From: Chryseobacterium sp. T16E-39
Lineage (GTDB): Bacteria; Bacteroidota; Bacteroidia; Flavobacteriales; Weeksellaceae
DNA: 64,000 nt
NCBI RefSeq assembly: GCF_002216065.1
Contig: NZ_CP022282.1
Coordinates: forward strand, 1,736,001-1,800,000
Direction of reading: 5' to 3'
Numbering within the stretch: the stretch's first letter is position 1; every line of letters starts with the position of its first letter. The notes below the pieces were generated by a model, which was not told the origin of the DNA, made no database searches, and saw nothing but the letters and a program-made list of their open reading frames with translations. This document shows positions 25,808-34,675 of the stretch, piece by piece. The position numbers and the translations under genes were made by a program.

Positions 25808-26671
25808 TTAAAATGTTCCATGCAAACCAAGCATATTAGGCGACATACTTAATTTCCAGGAAAATTTTTGTTCTTTTTTCTCATGATTCCTTTGCATATA
25901 TCGATAGGTACCATCTACAATGAAATAGCTGATCGCAGTACTAAGAAATATATCTGAAAAAAAGTGAGCCCCCTCCCACATTCTTGATAAAGGGGTTATA
26001 AAACCTACACCGTAAATCCCTGCCTTCACCCATGGATTTGAAAACTGTTTGGCTAAAGCAAACATCGTCGTAGAAACTAATACGGTATGTCCAGATGGAA
26101 ATGACCGGTATTCAGCCTCACCACTGAAAGGTTTAAAATAAGATTTTCCCACACCTGTTCCCGGCCTTGCCCTTCCCACTAATGTTTTAGATAATGTTTG
26201 AATCAGTCCCGCTGTTGTCGCAGAAGAAATCATAAGAACTCCGGTATCTCTGATTTTGTCATTTTTAGTAAAAAGTCCTGTTAAATACACCACACTGGTA
26301 ATGCCATAATTATTCTGTGGACTTCCAAAATAATATCCGAACTTTTTAATGACCTTAGGGACTTTAGGACTTTGATCTATAAAATACTGACTGGTATTGT
26401 TGTCTACCGTATACAATAACACCGTTCCTAATGCCACTCCCCCTACATCAAGCCAATTGTCCTTTTTCCATGATAATGGGCTCAAATAGCTATGCCCTAT
26501 ATTATTGAATATTTGTTTACCATCCACTACTAACTGTCTGCCAATACTATTTTTTTTAGAAATGAGTACGGTATCATTTGTTGTACCATTGTTAAGTGCT
26601 AAACTATCAACCTCTTGCGAAAAAATAAAATTAAAAAGTAAGAACAGTAGTAATATAAAAACCTGCTTCAT
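25808..26671 (-). CDS. PAP2-family phosphatase, exported/membrane
   Basis: A 287-residue type 2 phosphatidic-acid-phosphatase-like protein with a signal peptide ending near FSQ. The three motifs are all present: KTLVGRARP, SFPSGHTV and SRMWEGAHFFSD, so the catalytic His and Asp are intact. It probably dephosphorylates a lipid phosphate such as an isoprenyl diphosphate or phosphatidic acid on the outer side of the inner membrane, or in the outer membrane as for some Bacteroidota lipid A phosphatases. It is a single gene with its own promoter at 26692-26699. Confidence 0.85.
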   Translation of the reverse strand: MKQVFILLLFLLFNFIFSQEVDSLALNNGTTNDTVLISKKNSIGRQLVVDGKQIFNNIGHSYLSPLSWKKDNWLDVGGVALGTVLLYTVDNNTSQYFIDQSPKVPKVIKKFGYYFGSPQNNYGITSVVYLTGLFTKNDKIRDTGVLMISSATTAGLIQTLSKTLVGRARPGTGVGKSYFKPFSGEAEYRSFPSGHTVLVSTTMFALAKQFSNPWVKAGIYGVGFITPLSRMWEGAHFFSDIFLSTAISYFIVDGTYRYMQRNHEKKEQKFSWKLSMSPNMLGLHGTF

Positions 26672-26691
26672 TATTCTTTTTTTGAGAGATG

Positions 26692-26699
26692 CAAAATTA
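26692..26699 (-). promoter_or_regulatory. -7 promoter element of the PAP2 gene
   Basis: TAATTTTG on the minus strand fits TAnnTTTG and lies 20 bases before the start codon. Confidence 0.5.
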
Positions 26700-26814
26700 C
26701 AATATTAAAGAGGCGAGTTTTTTTTCAAATGATAGAAAAAAACAATATCCATTATTATGTTATATCCCTAAAAAATCTGACTTTAAACACTAATATTCAT
26801 TTAAATTAAAATAT

Positions 26815-26848
26815 AAAAGCGAGTTTAATAAACTCGCTCTAATTTTTA
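26815..26848. terminator. Terminator hairpin after mnmE
   Basis: GCGAGTTTA-A-TAAACTCGC (26819-26837) is a near-perfect palindrome. It is flanked by TCTAATTTTT on one side and by A-rich sequence that reads CTTTTATATTTT on the minus strand. It lies 90 bp after the mnmE stop codon. Confidence 0.7.
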
Positions 26849-26929
26849 TAATAAACTTATGAGTTCTAAGAGAAGAACAGCTATAAAGTTGTTTATTAGA
26901 TTGTTTCTCCTTTCGACTTGCAATAACAA

Positions 26930-28315
26930 TTACTTCCCGATACAAAACTTAGAAAAAATATTCCCCAACACCTCATCATTCGTAACCTCTCCCGAAATCT
27001 CTCCTAAATGTTCCAAAGCATTACGAAGTTCGTAAGCTAATAATTCCGTTGAAATTCGGAAGGAGATAGCTTCGTTTACTTTGTGTACTGCGTTTAAGGA
27101 TTTGTGCAATGATTCAAAGTGTCGCTGATTGGTGATCACGACATTACTTTCCTGGGATTTCATTTGTTCCACATAGGAAGACAATTCATTTTTGAGATCC
27201 TGGATATTTTGGTTTTCAACGGCTGAGATGGTAATAAAATCGAATTCGTGGCTGATCTCATTTCTAAACACGTTTTCAACATTTTCATATTTTGTTGGAA
27301 TAACCTCATCAATCTTTGTAGCACAGATGATTAATTTTAAATCATCCCTTACCAATGATTGGATCATCTGAATATCTTCTGTAAAATCTTCTGTAGCCGC
27401 ATCTGCCAGGTATACCAGGATATTAGCATTTTCAACTTTCTCTTTGGCTTTTTTAACCCCTATTGCTTCGATCTCGTCAGCTGTTTCACGTAATCCGGCA
27501 GTATCAATCAAACGGAATGCGTGCCCTTTAATATGTAAAACTTCCTCAATGGTATCTCTTGTGGTTCCGGCGATACTGCTTACAATTGCTCTTTCTTCTT
27601 TTAATAAAGCATTTAGCAAAGTTGATTTTCCGGCATTGGGTTTACCGATAATCGCCACAGCAGTTCCATTTTTAATGGCATTACCGTATTGAAAGCTCTC
27701 AATCAAGGAATTTAATTTGAGTTCTATTTTACTTAGTAACTGATTCAATGCTGAACGGTCTGCAAATTCCACATCTTCTTCAGCGAAGTCCAGTTCCAGT
27801 TCGATCAATGAAACAAAGTTCAATAAATCAGTTCTTAGAATTGATATTTCATTGGTAATCCCCCCTTTCAGTTGATTAATGGCTACTTTTCGGGAAGCTT
27901 CATTTTCAGAAGCAATGACATCCGCAATCGCTTCAGCCTGTGAAAGGTCAATTCTCCCATTAATAAAGGCACGAAGCGTAAACTCCCCGGCTTTTGCCAT
28001 TCTTGCCCCGTTTTTGGTCAGGGTTTCAAGAATACGTTTTCCAATATGTGGAGATCCGTGGAATGCTATTTCTACAGAGTTTTCAGTGGTAAAGCTTTTT
28101 GGTGCCAAAAAAATAGATAACATCACCTCATCAATGGCTTCGTCTCCATCCATGAAATACCCATAATGAATGGTATGAGATTTTTGCTTCTCAAGATTTT
28201 TACCGGGAAAAGATTTCTGAACGACGGATAAAGCATCGTTACCCGAAACCCTGATAATGCCTAAAGCTCCTATTCCATTGGCCGTAGCCAATGCACAAAT
28301 GGTATCGTTATTCAT
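26930..28315 (-). CDS. mnmE: tRNA uridine-5-carboxymethylaminomethyl modification GTPase MnmE
   Basis: A complete 461-residue MnmE. The N-terminal folate-binding domain begins ICALATANGIGALGIIRVSG, the helical domain carries an inserted G domain with GKPNAGKST near residue 225 and DTAGLRE as switch II, and the protein ends in FCIGK, the catalytic cysteine motif of the family. With MnmG it installs the cmnm5 group on U34 of some tRNAs, and it needs potassium for GTP hydrolysis. It is a stand-alone gene with a TAnnTTTG box directly before its start. Identification is secure. Confidence 0.97.
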   Translation of the reverse strand: MNNDTICALATANGIGALGIIRVSGNDALSVVQKSFPGKNLEKQKSHTIHYGYFMDGDEAIDEVMLSIFLAPKSFTTENSVEIAFHGSPHIGKRILETLTKNGARMAKAGEFTLRAFINGRIDLSQAEAIADVIASENEASRKVAINQLKGGITNEISILRTDLLNFVSLIELELDFAEEDVEFADRSALNQLLSKIELKLNSLIESFQYGNAIKNGTAVAIIGKPNAGKSTLLNALLKEERAIVSSIAGTTRDTIEEVLHIKGHAFRLIDTAGLRETADEIEAIGVKKAKEKVENANILVYLADAATEDFTEDIQMIQSLVRDDLKLIICATKIDEVIPTKYENVENVFRNEISHEFDFITISAVENQNIQDLKNELSSYVEQMKSQESNVVITNQRHFESLHKSLNAVHKVNEAISFRISTELLAYELRNALEHLGEISGEVTNDEVLGNIFSKFCIGK

Positions 28316-28319
28316 GGGG

Positions 28320-28327
28320 CAAATTTA
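28320..28327 (-). promoter_or_regulatory. -7 promoter element of mnmE
   Basis: TAAATTTG on the minus strand is a perfect TAnnTTTG box only 5 bases before the ATG. Transcription would start at or next to the start codon, so the message may be leaderless. Confidence 0.5.
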
Positions 28328-28404
28328 CGGTTTTTAATGGAAATTGTTATAGTAAATGGTTATACGGATTGTCTATAGCACCGATTGAGATCAGAGTACA
28401 TTTT

Positions 28405-29325
28405 CTATTTCTTTTTAGATTTAAAAAGATCATCCAGATGTTTAACGTAAGAAAGCTGCATTGTGATAGCGGTCAAACTCAATTCTTCTCTTTTTACAGG
28501 ATAAACCATTTTATTATTGACGATAACCGCTAAAGAAATACCCCAGTTGTTTTTATGATAATTTCCTGCAATTCGGGCAAACGCTGTTGGATAGACTTCA
28601 ACTTTTCCTTTTTTCAATAATTTGGGAGCATTTCCAAAATTCGCACCGGCCTGAATCGTACCCGTCATCATCCAACGCTTACTCACCACCCAGGAATAAG
28701 CATAACCTCCATTGATTCCCAATTGGAAGTTTTCCAATCCATAGGTTCCATCAGTGCCGCTTCTTTCCATTCCTTTCAATTGATAATAATATCCACCACC
28801 CCCTACGAGCCAGCTTCCTTTGGAATGCAACTGGATTTCATCGAGATCAAACGCAGCTTTAGATGAAAACTGCTTTCCATTAAAGAGATAGGTCCCTTCC
28901 ATACCAATCTGTTTCACCGACATACTCCGGAACATTTCCGGATCTTCATCTTTTCCTTTGTCTACATAAAAACCTCGGTAATCCTGAAAAAATATATCGA
29001 ATATCATTTTCCTGCCGTAATGATGGATCTGAAAGTCGCGGGTTTTTGTTTTCCCATACTTCTTTTTAGCCGTTAAAGGAATAAAGCCGTAACCCAGCTG
29101 CACGCCAACAATCGTATTTTTGATTGCGAAACCTATACCGGTATTCAATGGATAATTGGGAGTATAATGCCTGTCTGTGTCGTCCACTTCCAGCGAACTG
29201 GTAGAGAGATATCCGGATATCCTGTATTTTTGAGGATACGGCTTAATATAGGTGGTGTCTATTTTCTGAGCACGAATATATGAAACGGATAATAGTAGTA
29301 TTAAACCGATTAAAAGTTTTTTCAT
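28405..29325 (-). CDS. DUF4421-family outer-membrane-like protein
   Basis: A 306-residue exported protein with signal MKKLLIGLILLLSVSYIRAQ. The rest is rich in alternating aromatic strands (VGVQLGYGFIPL, GGGGYYYQLKGMER, WMMTGTIQAGANFG) and contains RKMIFDIFFQDYRGFYVDK, all as in the DUF4421 family of Bacteroidota. It is probably an outer-membrane beta-barrel. The function is unknown. An ATG two codons upstream (29331) could also be the start. It stands alone, 89 bp downstream of mnmE's start on the same strand. Confidence 0.75.
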   Translation of the reverse strand: MKKLLIGLILLLSVSYIRAQKIDTTYIKPYPQKYRISGYLSTSSLEVDDTDRHYTPNYPLNTGIGFAIKNTIVGVQLGYGFIPLTAKKKYGKTKTRDFQIHHYGRKMIFDIFFQDYRGFYVDKGKDEDPEMFRSMSVKQIGMEGTYLFNGKQFSSKAAFDLDEIQLHSKGSWLVGGGGYYYQLKGMERSGTDGTYGLENFQLGINGGYAYSWVVSKRWMMTGTIQAGANFGNAPKLLKKGKVEVYPTAFARIAGNYHKNNWGISLAVIVNNKMVYPVKREELSLTAITMQLSYVKHLDDLFKSKKK

Positions 29326-29509
29326 ATCCATGAATTAAATAACTCCATTATATGTAACCATCTGTTCATTATGACATCTTAAACAGAAAGCAATTTAAGT
29401 ATTATTTCCATTTCTAATGAATAAAAAAATACAAAAACCAAAATTTATAAAAAACATCAATAGCATTCAGCCATTTTTATTAAATTCTATAATTCGCATG
29501 GTTAAACGA

Positions 29510-30088
29510 TCACTTTTGCTTTTGTCCTAATACCCATATTTTATTAAGCCATTTGGAACGCTGCTCTTCATCTGAAGTCTTTATAATTCCAACATAAGTA
29601 ACCTTAACAGGTTTTACCCCACAAAATTTCAACGTTGATTTACTAAGCTGATTAACACTGGGACGACCATAGAACAGCCGGTAATACCAACCCGGCTGAT
29701 CTAAAGTTGTTATAATACGAGCTGTTTTTCCCTTTAAAAGCTGATCCCACCATACAGAATTTTCACGGTATTTAAATGCCATTCCGGGAAGAAAAAGCCG
29801 ATCAATAAAACCTTTTGTAATGGCTGGTAAACCACCCCACCAAATAGGATGAATCCAAATCAGATGCTCAGCCCATTGAATAATCTCCCAAGCCTTAAGC
29901 AGATCAGGTTCCAGTTCTATTCTTTTTTGATATCCAAACTGCAGATTAGGATTAAATTGCAAATCTGCAATAATGATCTCTTTAACCTCAGCTCCTGAGT
30001 TGAGAGCTCCCTCTTTATACGCTTTAGTCAATCCACAACAAAATGAGCTCTTATTAGGATGTCCGTTGATAATTGCTATTTTTTTCAT
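29510..30088 (-). CDS. NAD(P)H dehydrogenase (quinone)-like flavodoxin-fold protein
   Basis: A 192-residue flavodoxin-2-fold oxidoreductase of the mammalian NQO1/MdaB-KefF type. It opens IAIINGHPNKSSFCCGL (FMN/FAD phosphate loop) and has WAEHLIWIHPIWWGGLPAITKGFIDRLFLPGMAF, the central flavin-binding segment of this group. It should transfer electrons from NAD(P)H to quinones or related compounds in two-electron steps. It overlaps the upstream saccharopine-dehydrogenase-like gene by 4 bp (ATGA), so the two are translationally coupled. Confidence 0.88.
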   Translation of the reverse strand: MKKIAIINGHPNKSSFCCGLTKAYKEGALNSGAEVKEIIIADLQFNPNLQFGYQKRIELEPDLLKAWEIIQWAEHLIWIHPIWWGGLPAITKGFIDRLFLPGMAFKYRENSVWWDQLLKGKTARIITTLDQPGWYYRLFYGRPSVNQLSKSTLKFCGVKPVKVTYVGIIKTSDEEQRSKWLNKIWVLGQKQK

Positions 30089-31101
30089 TCTATGGTTTGT
30101 ATGTTAATGCTTTCATAAGCGTTCAGTCCCGCTAATAATTTACCCGGCTGATGCAATTGATGACTAAAGTAAATACGATGATCAAGTGTATTTTTCAGCA
30201 GTTCTTCAGCATGCAAAACAGCAGACAGTGCGGTTAATTCTGCCTGGCCTCTGGCACTTTTCAGGCTGATCGTTTTAGTTCCTTTATTTCCTTTGATCAC
30301 AATATCAAAAACAGACTGGTCACCCTTACCACTTGAACCAAAAATCATTCTGCGTTCCTTTAAAGATAAAATATTGAAAATCCTCAGTGATTGAAAAGCA
30401 CCCAGAAGCCAGGTAATAAACTTTGAATTGTAGGTCATTTTAACTGTTACATCGGGAACTCTTTCAATTTGATTTAAAATATATAGATCCGGTACATCAA
30501 AATTATAAGCTGTCCTTTTTCCTATTCCAAAAGAATAAGTAAACAATTCTGAATCTAAAAAGTGTTTTACAGAAACTGGTTGGTTATTTTTATACATTGA
30601 AAAAGGTTTTGCTACATTTTCTGCCATAAAATGGGCAGAACTTTCCCCTGCAAGATCCTTTACAGAATAATAAACGAAAAGCTTCACCTCTTTTATCTGT
30701 TCTGAAAATGTGTTGACCAACCCACTGACAATCCCACCCATCCATCCGGAACTGAAAACGATTCGGCTGTTGACCTTTTGTTGTTTAGCCAATTCATACG
30801 CATTCATTAAGTCTGGGGTTGGTTTGGTAATATCCAGGTAATCGATCTTGTTTTCTATAGCAAAACGAAGGATATAATCTTCCTTATCATTCACTGAGAG
30901 AATGATCAGCTGGATATGATGATCAAGAATAGTCTGAAAAGTATCAGGTTTCGTAACATCAACAATTAAATCGTTTTCTGTTGTTCCGGCTCTGCGGCTT
31001 CCAATAAAAATACGATGTTGTGGGTTTCTGGACCTGAAAATACGGGCAATGGTCTTTCCTACCATTCCATTCCCACCGATAATTAAAATATTTGACTGCA
31101 T
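30085..31101 (-). CDS. Saccharopine-dehydrogenase-like NAD(P)-binding protein
   Basis: A 338-residue protein with an N-terminal Rossmann domain MQSNILIIGGNGMVGKTIAR (GxGxxG-type) and a saccharopine-dehydrogenase-like body with the ENKIDYLDITKPTPD and VFSSGWMGGIVSGLVN segments. The C-terminal part has a substrate-domain fold of unknown ligand. The ATG at 31101 was chosen, since the longer frame starts at TTG. It is first in a two-gene operon with a quinone reductase and follows the Crp/Fnr regulator gene by 56 bp on the same strand. The reaction is unknown. Confidence 0.75.
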   Translation of the reverse strand: MQSNILIIGGNGMVGKTIARIFRSRNPQHRIFIGSRRAGTTENDLIVDVTKPDTFQTILDHHIQLIILSVNDKEDYILRFAIENKIDYLDITKPTPDLMNAYELAKQQKVNSRIVFSSGWMGGIVSGLVNTFSEQIKEVKLFVYYSVKDLAGESSAHFMAENVAKPFSMYKNNQPVSVKHFLDSELFTYSFGIGKRTAYNFDVPDLYILNQIERVPDVTVKMTYNSKFITWLLGAFQSLRIFNILSLKERRMIFGSSGKGDQSVFDIVIKGNKGTKTISLKSARGQAELTALSAVLHAEELLKNTLDHRIYFSHQLHQPGKLLAGLNAYESINIQTIE

Positions 31102-31157
31102 CTCTAATTTTTTTGACAAAACTAGAGCGATACAGAATCATTTAACAGGACAAATGT

Positions 31158-31724
31158 CTAAAAAGTAATCTCTTTTCGGATGCGGCTTAAATGCCTTTGG
31201 GTAATCCCCAGATAGGAAGATAAATACTGAAGTGGGATATCCTGAATATAGTTGGGCTGATTCTTCATTAAGGAAAGATATCTTTGCTTGGCATTATCTC
31301 TTTGCAGTTCAAAAAAACGTTTTTCAAGTTCAAGATATTCCTGCTCAGCGATCATTTTCAGGAACAAGATCCATTTGGGATTTTCATCTGCTAATTTTTC
31401 TATTTTCTCTTTTTTCAGAACCAGAAGATAAGCTTCAGAAATCGCCTGCATACTCTCAACACCAGGATTTCCTGAAATGAATGAAGAATACGAAGCTATC
31501 CACACATTAGGAAATCGAAAACAATAGGTCGTATCCTTTCCCTCGCTGGACGTATAAAAGGATCTGAAAATACCTGATTCTATAAAAGCGATCTCTTTAC
31601 AATGATCTCCTTCATATACAAAATAATCGTTCTTATGCAGTTTTCTTCTTTCAAAAAGTGGCAATAAGTTTTCTATTTCACTTTGAGAGAAAATTTTAAA
31701 GCTTTGGAAGTACTCTTCAATCAT
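31158..31724 (-). CDS. Crp/Fnr-family transcriptional regulator
   Basis: A 188-residue regulator with a cyclic-nucleotide-binding-like beta roll (about 10-120; FVYEGDHCKEIAFIESGIFRSFY) and a C-terminal helix-turn-helix (LQYLSSYLGITQRHLSRIRKEI). The phosphate-binding cassette of true cAMP receptors is not conserved, as is usual for the many Bacteroidota paralogs. It probably governs the downstream redox pair, since such regulators often precede NAD(P)-dependent genes in this phylum. That link is inferred. A -7 box lies at 31755-31762. Confidence 0.88.
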   Translation of the reverse strand: MIEEYFQSFKIFSQSEIENLLPLFERRKLHKNDYFVYEGDHCKEIAFIESGIFRSFYTSSEGKDTTYCFRFPNVWIASYSSFISGNPGVESMQAISEAYLLVLKKEKIEKLADENPKWILFLKMIAEQEYLELEKRFFELQRDNAKQRYLSLMKNQPNYIQDIPLQYLSSYLGITQRHLSRIRKEITF

Positions 31725-31754
31725 TGAGCTATATTATCATTTTAGTTTAGGGAT

Positions 31755-31762
31755 CAAAATTA
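31755..31762 (-). promoter_or_regulatory. -7 promoter element of the Crp/Fnr gene
   Basis: TAATTTTG on the minus strand fits TAnnTTTG and lies 30 bases before the start codon, just downstream of the terminator of the first putative small RNA. Confidence 0.5.
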
Positions 31763-31787
31763 AACAAAACTATGTTCTTAATGACCC

Positions 31788-31873
31788 ATAAAAAAAATCA
31801 TCCCATTACTGAGATGATTTACCGTTTTAAATTTACTAAATGTATATATGAAGATATGAAATGATGTCTGTTT
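31788..31873 (-). ncRNA. Putative small RNA 1 of a tandem pair
   Basis: A compact unit on the minus strand. A perfect -7 box (TATATTTG, 31881-31888) is followed about 60 bases later by a terminator hairpin, AATCATC/GATGATT with a ten-base loop (31796-31819), and an eight-base or longer T run. Between them there is no ATG, so I read it as non-coding, about 86 nt. A second unit 220 bp away has the same layout and shares the internal motif ACAGACA-y-CA-y-TTCAT and the same terminator stem. Ends are estimated from the -7 box. It could also be the remnant of a deleted gene. Confidence 0.5.
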
Positions 31874-31880
31874 TGTTATA

Positions 31881-31948
31881 CAAATATAGTTTCCATCATT
31901 TTTTTGTACCTCAGGGGAATCCCTATAAATATATCCGGGAAAATACGG
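31881..31948 (-). promoter_or_regulatory. Shared activator-like site and promoter of small RNA 1
   Basis: Read on the minus strand: CCGTATTTTCCCGG (31948-31935), 10 bases, the inverted repeat AGGGATTCCCCT (31924-31913), 24 bases, then TATATTTG. The same order and the same spacings occur in the second unit, so the block is under constraint or recently duplicated. The inverted repeat lies where a class II activator would bind. Confidence 0.55.
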
Positions 31949-32017
31949 TAGTGTAATTAAAAAATTATTTTATATTATCCGAAATACTTGTTTAAAACAA
32001 CGAAATCATTTTTTTAT

Positions 32018-32097
32018 ACAAAAAATCATCCCAAAATTGAGATGATTCAACTGTTTGTGTTTTGAAAATATATAAAATGAAGTGGTGTCTGTTTTTC
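32018..32097 (-). ncRNA. Putative small RNA 2 of a tandem pair
   Basis: The paralog of the unit at 31788-31873. A -7 box TACTTTTG (32104-32111) is followed by an ATG-free stretch sharing ACAGACACCACTTCAT with unit 1, then the terminator AATCATC/GATGATT (32024-32047) with a different loop and a T run on the minus strand. The estimated length is about 80 nt. The middle has diverged while the promoter, the 5' motif and the terminator stem are kept. Confidence 0.5.
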
Positions 32098-32103
32098 TTG
32101 ATA

Positions 32104-32171
32104 CAAAAGTAGATGATAGGATACAATGAGTTTTCAGGGTAATCCCTAGAAATACACCCGGGAAAATACGG
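32104..32171 (-). promoter_or_regulatory. Shared activator-like site and promoter of small RNA 2
   Basis: On the minus strand: CCGTATTTTCCCGG (32171-32158), 10 bases, AGGGATTACCCT (32147-32136), 24 bases, then TACTTTTG. The spacing equals that at 31881-31948. Confidence 0.55.
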
Positions 32172-32284
32172 AGAGTTGTTTTTTGGGCTAGTGAATGGCT
32201 AAAAGGTTAAAAAGACAAATCGCTCAATTGTTAAGCTGTAAAACTGCTTATTATCATGCAGTTATTGATTTAATCAAATCTGTA

Positions 32285-32685
32285 TTTCTTAAAAATCTTT
32301 GATTTTTAAGAAACTTATGTATACCTTTTATCCAGTATACATTCAACTTAAACTTACTAAAGCATTTAAAAACTTTTGTGGCTTTTGACTGCGTCGAACC
32401 TTCGGTTTGTGATCAAATTTTTATTTCTACTGATAGTTCAGATCGCACAGAGGTTTTCGATTATTTTAGTTCTCGCATATTAAGATGATTAAGCAGATTT
32501 TTATCGTTATGGAAAAAAATCTTTGATTTTTTAAAACTTAGGTGAACTTCTTATGCAGCATGAATTAAACTTAAACTCACTAAAGTGTTTAAAAACTTTT
32601 GTAGCTTTTGATTACGTCGAACCTTCGGTTTGTAGTTTAAATTACTTCGCGAGATTGCTTCGTCGCTCTGCTTCTCGCAATGACC
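32285..32685 (+). repeat. Intergenic repeat cluster 1 (two partial units, forward)
   Basis: Two copies (about 32291-32412 and 32517-32635) of a dispersed unit running from AAAATCTTTGATTTTT through TTTAAAAACTTTTGTGGCTT to CGAACCTTCGGTTTGT. The clusters at 34.7-35.4 kb (reverse orientation) and 51.3-52.5 kb (forward) belong to the same family. A separate common fragment, AGATTGCTTCGTCG...CGCAATGAC, follows at 32651-32682. No coding potential. Confidence 0.75.
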
Positions 32686-32746
32686 AATAAAAAAGCCCCA
32701 TAAGTATAATTTACAGAGCTTTTAAATTTATCTAACAATTTTTAAA

Positions 32747-34516
32747 TTAAAGTGGACTTACTAATTGTAAGAACCATTCTTTAATGTCACCCTGTAAATA
32801 AGGTGACAATTTCTGTTCACAGGTATTGTGATATTGGTTAAGCCATTCTATCTCTTTTTCAGACAGAATTTCTTTTACAATCGTATCTTTAAAGAAAGGG
32901 CAGAATGTAAGAGTTTCAAATTCATAGAAAGTCCCTGATCCAGTCTTTTCAGCTTCTTTTACAGCGATAAGGTTTTCATGACGGATTCCGTAATCTCCTT
33001 CAAGATAATACCCCGGCTCATTTGAACAAACCATTCCAGGAAGAAGTTCTTGTGGGTTGAGATCTTTTCTGATATTTTGAGGTCCTTCATGTACATTCAT
33101 AAAGCTTCCCACGCCATGTCCTGTTCCATGATTGAAGTCTTTTCCTTCCATCCATAACGGAAGTCTTGCAACAGCATCCAACTGTACCCCTTTTGTTCCT
33201 TTCGGGAATTTCACCATAGATAAACGGATCAATCCCTGTAGTACTAAAGTAGAATTTCTCTTGAAATCTTCAGAAACTGTTCCTAATGCAAAAGTTCTTG
33301 TAATGTCGGTTGTTCCTTCCAGATACTGACCTCCCGAATCTACCAGGATGCTCGCATCATTCGTTACCTCTTTACTTCCTTCACTTTTTGCTGAATAATG
33401 CATGATAGCTCCATTATCCTTATATCCGACAATACTACCGAAACTTTCTCCTACAAAATTTTCTCCTTCAGCACGGAATCCAAACAATTTCTCACCGATA
33501 GAATATTCTGTCATCGCTTCTTTTCCGGCATTGTGAGTCAGCCAGTAAAGGAATTTAACCATTGCTACCCCATCTCTCACCATTACCTTTCTGAAACCTT
33601 CCAATTCAGTCTCATTCTTCTGAGCCTTCATTAAATTCCCAGGAACCGGAGCTTTTACAAATTGATTATCAGCTTTTAATGTTTCGAAAATAGATTGATT
33701 ACTGTTTGGAGAAATCAGGATCTTTTCATTCTTAACAGTCTTCAGATGGTTATAAAATTCTTCATAAGGCATCATTTTTACGAAAGCATCATCTAATTGT
33801 TTTCTTGCTACAACTTCCAGTTTTTCAAGATCGGTAAAGAGAATCGCATCATTTTTTGTAATGATGATATATCCCAAAAATACGGGATTACTTTGTACAT
33901 CACTCCCTCTAAGGTTGAGCGTCCACGCTACATCATCAAGGCTGGAAATAATATGATAGGTAACCTCCTGCTCCTCCATTTTCTGACGAATAGCTGATAA
34001 TTTATCGGTAACAGATTTTCCTGCTCTTTCTACAGGTTGGATATAAATTGGATTCTTTGATGGTGTTCCTCTTTCTTTCCATACTTCCTTCAATAAAGGA
34101 GCATCTACAAGATTGATATTTTTATTTTTTAATTTTTGAGAAAGCAGCTCCCAGTTAGCATGAGAAGTTGCAACAGCATTAACGGCAACTTTTCCATTAG
34201 CCGGAATTTCTGAAATGATCCAGTCAATATAGTTGGGTGTCCCTTCGATCCCGTCTTTAAAAAGGTCAATCCCGGAATCCTGCAATTCTAATGCAGCCTG
34301 TGTAAAATATCTTCCATCTGTCCAAAGTCCTGCTTTATCTTTGGTAACAACGACAAAACCTGCTGAACCCAGAAATCCCGAGAGCCATGCTCTCTCCTGC
34401 CATTCTTCCGGTAAATATTCACTCATATGCGGATCTGCAGAATATATTATAAATGCATCAACATTATTTTTCTGCATTTCTTCGCGAAGCGCAGCTACTT
34501 TTTCCTTTGAAGTCAT
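32747..34516 (-). CDS. Xaa-Pro aminopeptidase (M24B), long form
   Basis: A 589-residue aminopeptidase P of the long, eukaryotic-cytosolic-like form. Two creatinase-like N-terminal domains (about 1-300) precede the pita-bread catalytic domain. The dimetal ligands are visible: Asp in DSGGQYLEGTTDITRTF, His in HGTGHGVGSF, Glu in SNEPGYY and Glu in IRHENL. It removes N-terminal residues in front of proline. A terminal segment of about 60 residues (ETLTFCPF and beyond) matches the long form. It is alone, and is flanked on both sides by inverted clusters of the intergenic repeat family. Confidence 0.93.
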   Translation of the reverse strand: MTSKEKVAALREEMQKNNVDAFIIYSADPHMSEYLPEEWQERAWLSGFLGSAGFVVVTKDKAGLWTDGRYFTQAALELQDSGIDLFKDGIEGTPNYIDWIISEIPANGKVAVNAVATSHANWELLSQKLKNKNINLVDAPLLKEVWKERGTPSKNPIYIQPVERAGKSVTDKLSAIRQKMEEQEVTYHIISSLDDVAWTLNLRGSDVQSNPVFLGYIIITKNDAILFTDLEKLEVVARKQLDDAFVKMMPYEEFYNHLKTVKNEKILISPNSNQSIFETLKADNQFVKAPVPGNLMKAQKNETELEGFRKVMVRDGVAMVKFLYWLTHNAGKEAMTEYSIGEKLFGFRAEGENFVGESFGSIVGYKDNGAIMHYSAKSEGSKEVTNDASILVDSGGQYLEGTTDITRTFALGTVSEDFKRNSTLVLQGLIRLSMVKFPKGTKGVQLDAVARLPLWMEGKDFNHGTGHGVGSFMNVHEGPQNIRKDLNPQELLPGMVCSNEPGYYLEGDYGIRHENLIAVKEAEKTGSGTFYEFETLTFCPFFKDTIVKEILSEKEIEWLNQYHNTCEQKLSPYLQGDIKEWFLQLVSPL

Positions 34517-34675
34517 TTTTCAATTTTTTAAAACCGAAAGTTACAAAAAATTTGAGGTTTCAGATTCAAATTATTCGCCGTTTTTTCGTGAATTGATGGT
34601 TATTTTATTTTTTCAAAAGAGATCAATCTTTAGTAGTTGTAGTTGCGAGAAGTAAAGGGAACAAGTAATCTCATG

